From: Nitzschia sp. pyKryTriq1
Lineage: Eukaryota; Bacillariophyta; Bacillariophyceae; Bacillariales; Bacillariaceae
Direction of reading: 5' to 3'
DNA: 64,000 nt
Assembly (NCBI GenBank): GCA_956465555.1
Contig: OY101124.1
Span: forward strand, 868,001-932,000
Shown: positions 31,634 to 44,500 of the stretch, one piece after another
Layout of the letters: each line of letters starts with the position of its first letter
How positions within the stretch are numbered: the first letter of the stretch is position 1
Made by a program: the position numbers and the translations under genes
The notes under the pieces: model-generated
Seen by the model: the letters and a program-made list of their open reading frames with translations, nothing else
Database searches by the model: none
What the model was told of the DNA's origin: nothing

Positions 31634-32911
31634 GGTTGGATATATTGTTGTTGATATTATGTCGGGTATGAAAACGTATTACGTTATCATTTACTCGGTA
31701 CCGTACAAGTAGAGAGTTGAATAATTGCGCAACCCTCAGGGGTTCGACATTCACATTATTTCGATTTGGCAAAGCTAAAAAGTGGCGATAGGACGTGAAA
31801 CACATGCAAATGGAATAAACGGACTTCGCGTGTGTACATTATTTTCATGTGGAAAATATGGTTATCATACAGACTTGTGCAATGGGTGGCAAGCCGGCAC
31901 AAAATGAATGGTATACCTACATGAATACTTCATTTCACTTAATTACAGTGTTCCGCGCCGGGTGGCCGAGCCCCCCCCCCCGCTCGATGGACTACACACT
32001 GTACCGGTACCGGTAATTATGTTGTGGCCAAGGTTCTTGGCCACGGAGCGTGGCAAGCGCGAAGACAATAATTGTCGAACGTCCCTTAAAAGTGAGTTCT
32101 GCGTTAGTGCGCGGTAGCCCGCACCCGTTCCTGGTACGTACAGTTAGTATGTACCAGTACCTGGTACTGCACAGAACGTACGAGTGCACGGTACTGGTAC
32201 CGTTACAGTACACCTTGTACAGTACACTGGTTCTCTCGGTAGTCGTCTACCGTACCGGTACAGTCCACACTCTCTCACCGTCACCGGCAGTAGAGACTGT
32301 TCTATGTTCTATTCGAACTACCGATAACTACATAAAGTAAATCCCTCCAGCGAGAGAAAGAGTGACTTTTTTGCAATCCTCGACCTACTTCCTCGAAAGT
32401 CCCCTTAGTATTATTGCACTGATTTTGTTCCCTCATGGGCTAGCAGCACCACTTTTCTGCTGATGAAGGAGCCAGCACCACGAAACTCTTAGTCCCCTTT
32501 GTTTATAGAGTCCGGAAATTGCTTGCAATCTTTGAATAGTGGTTCAACTCCTCTAGCTTATAGTTTGACAATTGTCTGAGTTACAGTTCATTTATCGTTC
32601 AACATCATCGGTGTTGGCACTGAGTGCATCCGTGGCTCTCGCTCTCGAGAGACGGAAAGGATAGACGATAGTACCGGTACGAAGGCATGCAGCAACAAGT
32701 GGAATTCTTACCCAGAAGCACCGGAGTATACTCGTAGGTTGTTAAGCAGGTACAAGAACAATAATGCGTGCGTCAAAACTTAAAATATCTGAGATTTATC
32801 TTGGTAAAAATGATGAAAGGAAAAATGGATGGATGCCGTCGTAGTGCACCCGTAATGATTGATAGCCAGTGGAGTGCGTATAAACCCCAAAACGGTGAGG
32901 ACGAGATGAGT
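31634..32911. other. intergenic, GTAC-rich, no gene seen
   Basis: About 1.3 kb without coding signal. A dense GTAC cluster (about 31995-32260) includes GTACCGGTACCGG, CAGTACC and repeated GGTACTG. A 12-C run lies at about 31971-31982. The latter half, upstream of 32800, is AT-rich. Confidence 0.5.
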
Positions 32912-33565
32912 TTATGCAGCTGCGGCTGACTGCGAGTGCCGAAAGGTGACGTGGATTACATTTGTGTAAAAGCCTTCAAAGAGAGGTTCCACACCAGGAT
33001 CTTCCTTTTCCGCTTCTAGCACAGCACCCCACAACAGGCCGCACATGCGCTCTGCATCTGCAAGGTTGCTCATTCTGTAATGTACATGAGCTAGATTGTT
33101 GAGAATGGCCAAAGCAAGGAACCGATCTGCGTCCGGCTCTTGGGCAACAAGGCGATATGTGTGCTCATAGAGCTGGGTCACCGTTGCGAATGCAGCTGCC
33201 GGGGATGGTCTAGACATTGCCTTTAGATGATGGGTCAAGGCCAGGTTAAAAAGGATTGATGCCGACATGCTGTTCAAGGAGGGCGTCAATGCCGTGCTGC
33301 AAATGACATCTGGCGCTCTATAGACAAGGAAAGTACTCCCTTCCGGTGTCGCCGAATCCGATATCCACACATCAGGTGTCAATTGTCTCGTTGGCTTCAC
33401 ACAATCGTGTCCGGTGACAGCAGGAGAAGCGCTCGCCTCTACCGTATTGGTTTGAAGAAGATCTCGGGTGGATTTCAGGGCGGCCTTGAAAGTGGATGCA
33501 GCCTCTTCTAGTCGGCCTTCGCCCAAGAGCATCGCTCCATTATTGTTCAGCTCAATTGGTTTCAT
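32912..33565 (-). CDS. TPR-like helical repeat protein
   Basis: 217 residues from ATG 33565 (MKPIELNNNGAMLLGEGRLE). The first helices fit a TPR pattern (LNNNGAMLLGEGRLEEAAST then FKAAL), and later segments (SILFNLALTHHLKAMS; FLALAILNNLAHVHYRMSNL followed by ADAERMCGLLW) look like further TPR-type helix pairs. Between them is a VYRAPDVI segment resembling the VYR-x-P motif I associate with a TPR-like family common in pennate diatoms, whose function is unknown. Probably cytosolic. The frame stays open another 42 codons upstream without a convincing ATG, and a possible acceptor (CCCACAG) lies just before the start, so a 5' exon may exist. Confidence 0.65.
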   Translation of the reverse strand: MKPIELNNNGAMLLGEGRLEEAASTFKAALKSTRDLLQTNTVEASASPAVTGHDCVKPTRQLTPDVWISDSATPEGSTFLVYRAPDVICSTALTPSLNSMSASILFNLALTHHLKAMSRPSPAAAFATVTQLYEHTYRLVAQEPDADRFLALAILNNLAHVHYRMSNLADAERMCGLLWGAVLEAEKEDPGVEPLFEGFYTNVIHVTFRHSQSAAAA

Positions 33566-35539
33566 GTTCAGGATCTGTGGGTTACCTGGTTCAGTTGGTT
33601 CTCCGCAACAATTTGTGAGTAACGAAACAATATTGCTGCAGTAGTCTACATGCAGTCGGCAAAACGCAAAACGCAAAACGCTGCAGAGCACGATGGTGAG
33701 GACCGCACAAGTAGTATTCTAGAGTAGCAAGGGGAGTGAGTGCGGTGGTGCCGGAAAAGGGAAGTTCCGATCCGGAGCTTGGAGTAGATCGATAAGTAAA
33801 GCTCGGTTGGGATTCGGGAAGGAACTCTGCCAGCTCAAAACTTCCGTTGGGGCTCTGGAACCAATCCGCACTTATCAGGTCGGTTGCTACGAAGTTTGTA
33901 CTGGTACGCACGGTATGTAGCCTCCAGACGCACGCACGTGCATCTTTTCCCTTTGTGTGTTCTGAAATGACGCGTTCGTTTCGTACAGTTGGAGTACAGA
34001 AGGCGGCACGCCCGCCGGCCGGAGGCGGGCATATGTGGTGTGATCATAATGTAGTTAAGGAAATGACTTTCGGTTCAGTCATACTGTAAGGAGAAGACAA
34101 AACGAACCAAGTTCATGATTCGAACCAGCACTTATTATTACGTGTGCCCAAAAATGTCATTCAATCGACAGAAGTTTAGAACTACTGTTTCGACTGGTTC
34201 CGCTTCGCTCCGCCACCTACGTAGCTTTACGGCGCGTCTGTCGCTATCGGTAGTTAATAGGTGGTATGATGGGATGGGCAGAATAAAAAGGAACTAGTAG
34301 GCTACAGGGATCCCCTCCGGGACTCGGTAATCGGACAAGGGGTCCTGCCCGTTTCACCTCTTGCAAGGTGGTGGGGCGGTGGTGGTTTAACATTCTACTC
34401 TACTAGTTGCTCCACAACCAATGTGGAGCCGTTCTCTATAGTCGACAATCCGACAGCAGGGCGGAGAAAAAAGTCAGCTTGTTTTTGTTGTGCTGGCTGC
34501 TCCTCTTGGTGGCTGCCACTGCAGTTGGCTCTTTCGGCATTGTTTGTCGTGCAGGTCGAGGTGGCATCTGTAGGGGGTAAGGGGGAGGGCATGGTGGTTT
34601 ATCATCCTTCTGTCCCGCTACTGTGACAGTTCCATTTTGCTCCGCCACTTATGTAGCTTTACGGCGCATCTGCAGCTATAATTAATATGGTGGTGGAGTT
34701 GTACAAAGCATAGCCTTGTAGTGCCACCAACATGAGTTTCTTTCAGTAATCATTCTTCTTGGAGGAAACATCCTCAGTTGATCTACTGTCATTCTTCTGT
34801 CACGCTGGCAAACATTACAGACTTCCGGCGGGTACTAACTCTATTCCACAGAGTTCTTTGTTCAAAGTAGGTGGCACGACTACGGTAGGCTTACCTCCCA
34901 TTGAAGTGTATGCATGCGCGCCTTCCTGCGCCATGCAACATTCTAACATTCCGACACCGTCGTCCCAAAGCCCATTTGGTTGATCGAGAACCATTTTGTA
35001 ACCAAGTTCACGTTTATTCAGACAAACCAACATTTTTTTGTCGAGAACAACCAGTTTTTTTGTCGAGAAACACGACAAAAATGAGATCGTATGAGTCAAC
35101 CCCACTTGAAATAAATAGCATACCGTACCGGTACACTTACGTGTACGGTACTTGTATTAATACTGGCACGTCGGGCTTTGAGAAGAGCCTTTTGTGTCAT
35201 GCCTTACAGTATTCTTCCTTCCTTCGAAACAACTAGACAACAATAAGATAAACCCGCCTTCAACCTCCGCATCGACTACAATCGTACCAGGTAGTTGGCA
35301 AACTACACCTCTTTCGAAACCTGCTAAAGAATTGTTGCTACTGGAAAGTACTGGAGGCTCGTCGCCCCTATTAGCAACAGCCAGTGAATCACCTTGTCCA
35401 TTTTCGAGGCGTCACAAATACAGAGGAAGGACACCCAAATTATATGGATAGGTCTCTCCCCCTCTCCACTCTACTACGAGAGCAAGCGCTTCCATAATAC
35501 AGGGTGACTCCAGTGACTTCTCCTGTGGTATCTAATAAT
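33566..35539. other. divergent intergenic region, no gene seen
   Basis: Nearly 2 kb between the TPR-like gene (minus) and the giant repeat gene (plus). It contains the two-copy dispersed repeat (34196 and 34629), GTAC palindromes near 35120-35150, and the short direct repeat TTTTTTGTCGAGAA (about 35034-35067). Small open frames show no domain. Confidence 0.5.
34196..34690 (+). repeat. pair of about 65-bp direct repeats
   Basis: Copies at about 34196-34270 and 34629-34690 share GCTCCGCCAC, then GTAGCTTTACGGCGC, TCTG and GCTAT with a few substitutions, in the same orientation and about 430 bp apart. They could be terminal repeats of a small element or two copies of a dispersed motif. Nothing coding lies between them. 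Confidence 0.55.
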
Positions 35540-38500
35540 ATGCCAGCCACGTCGGGACCCAACGACCCAAATAGAAAGCCCGCCTGGGGCTGGGGCGGTT
35601 GGGGGTTTCAGAACAACAATAACAATAACAGTTCCAAGGTTGCACACGAACCAGAGCGCAAATTTGGTGAAATTAAAATCACGAAAGCCCCGCAAGTGCC
35701 ATCTACAAAGCTTATGGCTCCACCCCCAAAACCTATCATGGCTCCGGAGCCTCACCCCATATCGGCGTTGATTGAATCATCGAGCAAATCCCCGTCCACG
35801 CCGTCCTCCACTACCTTGACGGCCCCTACCCCCAAACCGATGGCAGCTCTGGGATCCTTATTAGGTGCCAGCAAGGCTCAATCACCGCCAAAAGGCGAAA
35901 AGTCTACCTCTACAACATCAACAACACAGCAATCTCAGTCGTCGTACTTTGCTCCTCCCAAATCCTCATCCACCAAGTCAAACGCATCAAGTCGGCGAAG
36001 AAATCAAATCGTCGATAAGGAAGAACAATTTCTTTTGGAGATGCGCGAAAAGCGAAAGTCGCCCGAAAAATCGGGGGAAGATAGCAGTGATCCCTTTGCA
36101 TGGTACGAAGACGATCTATTGGAGCGCCAGGCAGACTTGAGTGAAGACGAGACATATGCTCTAGAACTCTTGGATCGACGGCGGAAGTCCGGTCCAGACA
36201 GTCTCACTCCGGAAGAAGCCGAAGATTTGGATCTGCTCATCCAGGATCGTCAAGATGCAATAAAAGAAGAGGAGGAGCTAGCCGAACTTTTGGATCACAA
36301 AGAGCATGGGGAAGCCTACAATGAAGATCGAATGTACCATCTCGAATTGCTCACCACGAGACGTCAGAAGTTAGGAAGCCTTTCGGAAGACGAAGAAGCC
36401 GATCTGAAACTCCTCGAGGAAGCTTGGCTGGATGCCTTGGGCGATCAAGACGAACTAGATCATTTGCTGGATCGCAAGGACGATGGAGAAGAGGTCGATG
36501 ACCAGCGAATATACGAGCTGGAGTTGCTCGAGCGCAAACGATTGGGGGGAGGCGATTTTACGAAGCAAGAGACCCGGGATCTGGAGTTCTTAGAACGAAA
36601 ACGGCTAGATGTCAAACTAGATCTGGAAGAGTATCAAGAACTGTTGGAAATGAAAGGAAATGGGGAACAAATTGATGAGGATCGCTTCTACATTCTGGAG
36701 CTGTTCGATAGGCGCCGGCACAAGGAGGAGCTTTCAACGGAAGAGCTAGATGACCTAGCCGTATATGAGTCAACCAGAAATGAAGCGCATCTTGATCGAA
36801 TCGAGTACAAAGCGTTGCTAGAGGCCAAGGATAAGGGTGAATCGATTGACAATGACCGATTTCACTTTCTCGAGCTCCTGGAAAAGAAACGCCAAGGCAA
36901 AGAATTGAGTGATCAGGAAGTTGAAGAGTTGGAGTACATGCTATGGGAGCGTGACCAAGCCACGCTTGATGCTGAGGAGCTTGCAGAACTACTCGACAAG
37001 AAACTCAATGGAGAGGATTTTGACGAAGATCGCCTCTATGTCCTCGACCTTGTGGATAGAAAGCGTGAAGGTGAGCACCTCACTGACGACGAGTTGGAAG
37101 AACTTCACATTTTCGAGGAGACGCGACGCAATGATCGGCTGGACGCACTAGAGCTTACGATGCTTCTCGATCGATTGGATCAAGGAGAAAAAGTGGACGA
37201 GGATCGCCTATACGAGTTACAGTTGCGCGAGAAGGAGCGTCTCGGAGATCCACTTACCCCAGAAGAAATTGAAGATTTGGAGCTTTTTGGCAAAGCGAAG
37301 AATTCCATCATAACGGGAGCTCGACAACCTGAGGGACCTCGAGCTAATGGTGCAGAAGAGGCTAGCAACGATGAAAATTGGGATAACTTCAGTCTTGGCT
37401 CACAGGATCTCAAGGATGTTAAACGCCTCCACCAGGAGCTCGAAAAAGAAGGCGTCCCTCGGACAATCAAGTTCCACGACAATGATCAATCTCACAATTC
37501 AAGAATGAGCGTCGCTAGCATTGGTGAAGACTCATATATCCAGGATCTCCTTTCGCAAAGAGATAGTAGAGAAGAAGACCGGCGAGAAGAAACTCTTGAA
37601 GAGGCCTTGGAGTTGTACCAAGTTGCGCTTCGGGAGAAAAAATTGCAGGAAAGTGAGCAGCTCTTCATGACGATTTTCAAGGAGTTGTTGAAGGAAAACA
37701 ACGAGAAAGCAAAAGAATCGGACAGGAAGCAAGATGAGCTTATTGAGCAAGAGCTCAAATTGGCCGAGCTTCGAAAAGCACAGAAGCACAAAAGGGCGGA
37801 AGATGCTATTTCTAGCAAAGACGCTGAACCCGAACCTGAATCACCGACAGTGGAAGCTGCGCTCATATTTTGTGATCAAGCTTATGTGTTACCAGATGAA
37901 TCGATCGTGAATGCGGAAGCAATAGCCGGTCCTGAGGCACCTGAAAACTGCAAAACCCCTGTGGAAAGCGAAATACCCCGGGCCGAGGAACATGATATTG
38001 CAGAAAAGGCAACGACCGTCGAATGTAAAGATGGGCTTTCTGTACAGGAGAGAAGGCAGGAAGCACGAATCCTAGATTGCGATGGTGGTTCAGAAATACT
38101 TCATGATCATCATAAACCAGAAGGAGATGCCCAGGAAATCACTTCGAATATCGCCGAAACTGACTCGAGAGAACAACAGGAGCTCGACGAGCTAAACGAT
38201 CTCTACGATCGCCAAGACCGAGGAGAGGAAATCGACGAGGATCGTCTTTTCGAGCTTGAGCTTTTCGATCGTCACAGACAAGGAGAGGAGCTGAATGAGG
38301 AGGAGCTTGAAGAGCTTGCATTCTTCACGAAACAGCGTGAGCTGTATGCGCGCTTCGAGGTCGAGTTGAGGAGTCTCCGTACCAAGCAGGACAATGGCGA
38401 GGCTGTTGATGAAGGCCGCTTACGGCTGCTTGATATTGCGCAGAGGAAGCAGGCTGGAGAGGAACTTTCCGTCGATGATCTTGACGATTTGGAAGAGTTT

Positions 38501-41500
38501 ATCGTCGAAGAGGAAGAAAGGGAAGAGGGAATCGAGGTGGCCGCTATCAGTGAGGACAAGCAAGGAGAGACCCAGGAGCCCGACGTACCACGCACTGAGC
38601 AACGAGACTTGCAAGCAACAAGAAAGGAGGGGGATGAGGTATCTGCTGTACCCGAGGCTCCGCCTACTGGTGTATTTGAAGAGAACGCATCCGCTCAAGA
38701 GTCTGATGAGGTACCTGTGGATGCGCCTAAAGTAACTTCGACAGAAGAGGCATCTCAGTACGACCAGTCAAGCGAATGGGCTGCTCCATTTGCTTCGTCC
38801 TTCGCGAGTGCGGGCGCTGCCGTCGATGCGGATGTGTTGCCCTTGGGTGAAGGTGTGGAAGGCGCCGTGCCAACAGTTGCTGGTGGCAATGATATGGTGC
38901 CGGATTCTCAAGATTGGTCTGCTCCATTTGGTTCCTCCTTGGCTAGTGCGGACGCTCCCGTCGATGCGGACGAGTTACCCTTGGGTGAAGGTGTGGAAGG
39001 CACCATGTCAATAGTTAATGACAGCTCTTCCGCTCAACGAGGTGGCCATCAAGATTTTTCGGTTGCTAGAGCAACAGAACAGCAGGAGCTCGACGAGCTA
39101 AACGATCTCTACGATCGCCAAGACCGAGGAGAGGAAATCGACGAGGATCGTCTTTTCGAGCTTGAGCTTTTCGATCGTCACAGACAAGGAGAGGAGCTGA
39201 ATGAGGAGGAGCTTGAAGAGCTTGCATTCTTCACGAAACAGCGTGAGCTGTATGCGCGCTTCGAGGTCGAGTTGAGGAGTCTCCGTACCAAGCAGGACAA
39301 TGGCGAGGCTGTTGATGAAGGCCGCTTACGGCTGCTTGATATTGCGCAGAGGAAGCAGGCTGGAGAGGAACTTTCCGTCGATGATCTTGACGATTTGGAA
39401 GAGTTTATCGTCGAAGAGGAAGAAAGGGAAGAGGGAATCGAGGTGGCCGCTATCAGTGAGGACAAGCAAGGAGAGACCCAGGAGCCCGACGTACCACGCA
39501 CTGAGCAACGAGACTTGCAAGCAACAAGAAAGGAGGGGGATGAGGTATCTGCTGTACCCGAGGCTCCGCCTACTGGTGTATTTGAAGAGAACGCATCCGC
39601 TCAAGAGTCTGATGAGGTACCTGTGGATGCGCCTAAAGTAACTTCGACAGAAGAGGCATCTCAGTACGACCAGTCAAGCGAATGGGCTGCTCCATTTGCT
39701 TCGTCCTTCGCGAGTGCGGGCGCTGCCGTCGATGCGGATGTGTTGCCCTTGGGTGAAGGTGTGGAAGGCGCCGTGCCAACAGTTGCTGGTGGCAATGATA
39801 TGGTGCCGGATTCTCAAGATTGGTCTGCTCCATTTGGTTCCTCCTTGGCTAGTGCGGACGCTCCCGTCGATGCGGACGAGTTACCCTTGGGTGAAGGTGT
39901 GGAAGGCACCATGTCAATAGTTAATGACAGCTCTTCCGCTCAACGAGGTGGCCATCAAGATTTTTCGGTTGCTAGAGCAACAGAACAGCAGGAGCTCGAC
40001 GAGCTAAACGATCTCTACGATCGCCAAGACCGAGGAGAGGAAATCGACGAGGATCGTCTTTTCGAGCTTGAGCTTTTCGATCGTCACAGACAAGGAGAGG
40101 AGCTGAATGAGGAGGAGCTTGAAGAGCTTGCATTCTTCACGAAACAGCGTGAGCTGTATGCGCGCTTCGAGGTCGAGTTGAGGAGTCTCCGTACCAAGCA
40201 GGACAATGGCGAGGCTGTTGATGAAGGCCGCTTACGGCTGCTTGATATTGCGCAGAGGAAGCAGGCTGGAGAGGAACTTTCCGTCGATGATCTTGACGAT
40301 TTGGAAGAGTTTATCGTCGAAGAGGAAGAAAGGGAAGAGGGAATCGAGGTGGCCGCTTTCAGTGAGGACAAGCAAGGAGAGACCCAGGAGCCCGACGTAC
40401 CACGCACTGAGCAACGAGACTTGCAAGCAACAAGAAAGGAGGGGGATGAGGTATCTGCTGTACCCGAGGCTCCGCCTACTGGTGTATTTGAAGAGAACGC
40501 ATCCGCTCAAGAGTCTGATGAGGTACCTGTGGATGCGCCTAAAGTAACTTCGACAGAAGAGGCATCTCAGTACGACCAGTCAAGCGAATGGGCTGCTCCA
40601 TTTGCTTCGTCCTTCGCGAGTGCGGGCGCTGCCGTCGATGCGGATGTGTTGCCCTTGGGTGAAGGTGTGGAAGGCGCCGTGCCAACAGTTGCTGGTGGCA
40701 ATGATATGGTGCCGGATTCTCAAGATTGGTCTGCTCCATTTGGTTCCTCCTTGGCTAGTGCGGACGCTCCCGTCGATGCGGACGAGTTACCCTTGGGTGA
40801 AGGTGTGGAAGGTACCATGCCAATAGTTGCTGGTGGCGATGCAGGTGAACAAGGGTCTTGGACTGAACTCGATGAGCTGTTCGATCTTCTTGATCGGCGT
40901 GAGGCTGGTGAAATGATCGACGAAGAGAGGCTCTATGAGCTCGAGCTGCGGGAACAGCAGCGAAAAGGGGAAGCCCTTACAAATCAAGAAAAGGAAGATC
41001 TCAAGTTTGTCCAGCAATCACATGCCGACGATATCCGTTACAAAGAAGAACTGGATTCCCTTTTGGAACAAGAGGCTTCTGGGCATGTCGTGGACCAAGA
41101 GAGACTATATTTCCTTGATTTGTGGGATAGGAAACGACATGGAGAGAGTCTCACCGATGAAGAGATTGAAGATCTTGATCAAATGGTTGCCGCTGAAGAG
41201 CTAAAAGAAATTAGAATCTACGAGGACAACCATGAAGGACACGATGATGATGAAATTGCAGAATCCGTCACGGCTTTGGAGGATGATTCGACCCAGATCC
41301 ACACTTCATTGGAGCCTTTAGATAATCTCGTTACATGTAAGGCTGAAGCAGAGGGAGAGCCGGTTGCAGATATGACCGAGGAAGAAGAGGATGCTGAAAG
41401 ACAAAAGGAGTTCGAGGAGCGACAAATTCAGGACGCTATGAAAAAGGCCGAACAAGAAGCAGCTAAGCGACAGGCAGAAAGCGAGGCTGCAAAAGGTTTC

Positions 41501-44500
41501 GGTTGGGGTACCAAGATACTCTCCTTCGGCGGGCGCAAGCAGTCTCAGGATGACAAACTATCCTTATCTGAAACGCAGCTCAAGGTTATGGAGAAAACTG
41601 TGGTCGTAGAAACACAAGGAGCTATCGAGAGTAAGATTCCAGTCGTCGATCGAAACAATTTCGCTTCGAAAGATATTGTTTCCGCCCCTGAATTGCCGGG
41701 TGAGAAAGGTGTCGGCATATCCATCCGGGGGTATGAGAACGAGCCAGCACATGACACAGTCACAGACCCAGACCCAGATGTAGCAAGCGCAGCTGGTGAA
41801 GCGGACGAAGGTTCCGATGAGAACAGTCGTGCGATACCGAGTCAGCAACCGTCGAAGAAGACTGATGACGAGGAAATAGAAGGGGGTGTCCGATTGGCTG
41901 GCAGTCACATCGACACGGAAGATAGTCATCGAAACGTGGAACTCGCCGGGAACTTTCCTGACCCACGGGAAGGTGCCGAGGAAAAAGATGCCTTACTGCC
42001 ACCAAGTTTGAAACAACAAGAAACCGTGGACCAGCACGGTTTCAGAGAGCAAGATAGCGATGGAAACCTTTCAGAGCACCAGGATATCGAAGTTGCCAAG
42101 TACACTACAACGACGGAGACGTCATTGGTGGATATCCCCGACCAGTTGGATTTACAAGATGTTGTTGGAAGTAAGGTAGACGGTCCGACTGAAAGTCCCG
42201 ATGAAACTGAATACGAAGAGAGTTTACTGGAGATGTTCCGGGATGGCAAACGCCTCGATAAAGATCAGTTGTTTGAGCTCAGGGCTTTCTCGAAGCGGCG
42301 ACAGGGAATCACTCTTAGCCAGGAGGACAACGCTGAGCTGGACCGTTGTCGCAAGATTCGTACGCAGAAGAACATTGAGGAGAACACTGACCGGCAAATC
42401 CTGCAGCAGCTTCGATCATCCAAGGCAAAAGGAAAAGAGATCGACGACGACATGTTATATGAGCTAGAACTTCTTGAGCGTGCCGGGGAGGGTTCATTAC
42501 TCGATGACATTGAAAAAGTCGAACTAAAATTGTTTTCCCGTCGTCGAGCGGGTGAAATTGTCGCTGACTCCGAGTGGGAAGAGATAGAAATCATGAAAAG
42601 GAGAATGGTCGACGATCAACTCGATTCTGAAGAGCTTACAAATTTGAGAGAACAGCTTTCAAAAGGTCACCAAATAAATGAGGAACGCCTATATGAGCTC
42701 GAACAAAGAGAGAAACACCGTGAAGGTCGAGACCTCTCTGACGATGAAATCTACGAGCTCGAATTGTTTGATCGCATACAACATGGTGAAGCACTAACCG
42801 ACGCTGAATTTGATGAGCTCGACAAGTTCCGCATGGATAGACTTTACAATACTCTGGAGAGAGAACTTCATCAAATGCGGGAGAAGGAGTCGAGTGGCGA
42901 GTTCGTCGACCCTCGTCTCCTTTTTGAACTTGAGTTGTTCGAGCGCAAACGGTCAGAGGACGTATTAAGTGACGATGAACTGCATGTAATTCAGTTGTTG
43001 GAGAGAAAGCACTTGGACGAAAGTTTGTCGGAAGATGAATGCGAGGAACTTGAGATTCTCCTTCGGCGCATTCAGCCTAAAAAGAAAGACGAAGTCTACA
43101 TGCTTGATGAGGAAGACAGAGAGTATCGAAGAGCTCTCATTCACCGCAGGGAAGCGAGCGAGAAACTTGATGGAGATGAAGTCTTTGAGCTGGAAATACT
43201 CAATCGCGCGGATGAAGGAGACCAGTTTTTTGAAGCAGAGTTATCGGAGTTTGAAGTTCTGCGAGAATCTCGAGGTGAACGAATTCGCGACAAGGCAGAT
43301 TTGCGACTTTTGAGGGGCAAACGCGATGATGGTGAAGAGTACGACGTCGACTTGCTATACGAACTTGAGCTCTTTGAGAAATTTCGACAAAGGGAAAAGC
43401 TCCACGCTGATGAGAAATTCGAGCTTGACATGTTCGAAAAGCGCCGAAACGGCGAGGAGCTTTTCCCGGATGAAGTTGACGAGCTCGATATGTTTCGGCG
43501 TCAGCGCGAGCTACGTGCCCTCGACGAGAAGGACTTGGCTGATCTCTTCTCAAGAAAAGAAAGAGGCGAGGAGGTAGATGAGGACTTCTTGTACGAACTT
43601 CTGCTTTTTGACAGACACAGAAAAGGCGAAAAGCTTCATGATGATGAGCTTTTTGAGCTTGACCTGTTTGAAAAACGACGAGAGGGTCTTATTCTCACCG
43701 ACGACGAAGCGATGGATCTTGAACGTCTCAAAGAAATTCGAACACAAATCGCAAAAGAAGCAGAGGAAATCGAAGAAATCAAGGCCAGAAGAGAAGACGG
43801 TGAACTTATTGACGGCGATTATTTATACGAACTTGAATTGTTCCACCGTAGGCGGAAGAAAGATGCACTGACAAATGACGAACTTTCAGAGATTGCTCTC
43901 TTTGAAAAACGACGTGCAGGGGAGGAACTCAGCGAGGCAGAATTGGACGAGCTTGCTTTGTTGAAGCGGGCGAGGTTTGAAAGGGTTGACGAGATTGGTC
44001 CAGAAGAGAAAGTCGTAGAGAATGATGACTCGGCCCATATTAGGAAACAGCGACAGCGACTACAAAAGGGAGAGAGACTACACCGAGACGAGCTTACGGA
44101 GCTGGAGCTACTGGAACGTCAGAAACGCGGTGAGGATTTGTCGCATGAGGAATTCGAGGAGCTGGAAATCTTGCGGCAAGAACGTCACAAGATGGAATCA
44201 AGCGAACAGTTTCATACTTGGGACATGGACATGGACGACGAGGAGTCATCCGTGTCTCTGGAAAAGGTGAAAAAGAAAAGGAAGAAAAAGAAAAAGAAGG
44301 AAAGTGAATCCAAGCCGCAAACACCACACAAGGAGATAAAGCCGAAAGAGAAACGAATGCGTCGGAAGAAAAAGCCTCTATCGGCGCCATCCGTTGGTGA
44401 CGACATCAATAAGAAGGAGCCTGAGATCGCAAAGTCACCCCAAAACGAGATGGGGGACCAAAATACCGCCCAAACCCCACCTCCGGTTCCTGTACCAATC

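Noticed and set aside
31950-31985. tRNA-like A-box (GGTGGCCGAG)
   Set aside because: No matching B-box or acceptor stem within tRNA distance; followed by a C homopolymer.
34423-34626. 67-codon frame with Cys and hydrophobic stretch
   Set aside because: Lies inside a repeat-bearing intergenic region, with an overlapping antisense frame and no domain.
38272-40547. Minus- and plus-strand frames repeated every 906 bp
   Set aside because: Shadows of the triplicated coding sequence in other frames.
36280-44200. EF-hand-like reading of the D-x-K-x-x-GE-x-x-D repeats in the giant protein
   Set aside because: After the Gly the hydrophobic residue falls at the wrong position and the position-12 Glu is not consistently placed; spacing does not fit a calcium loop.
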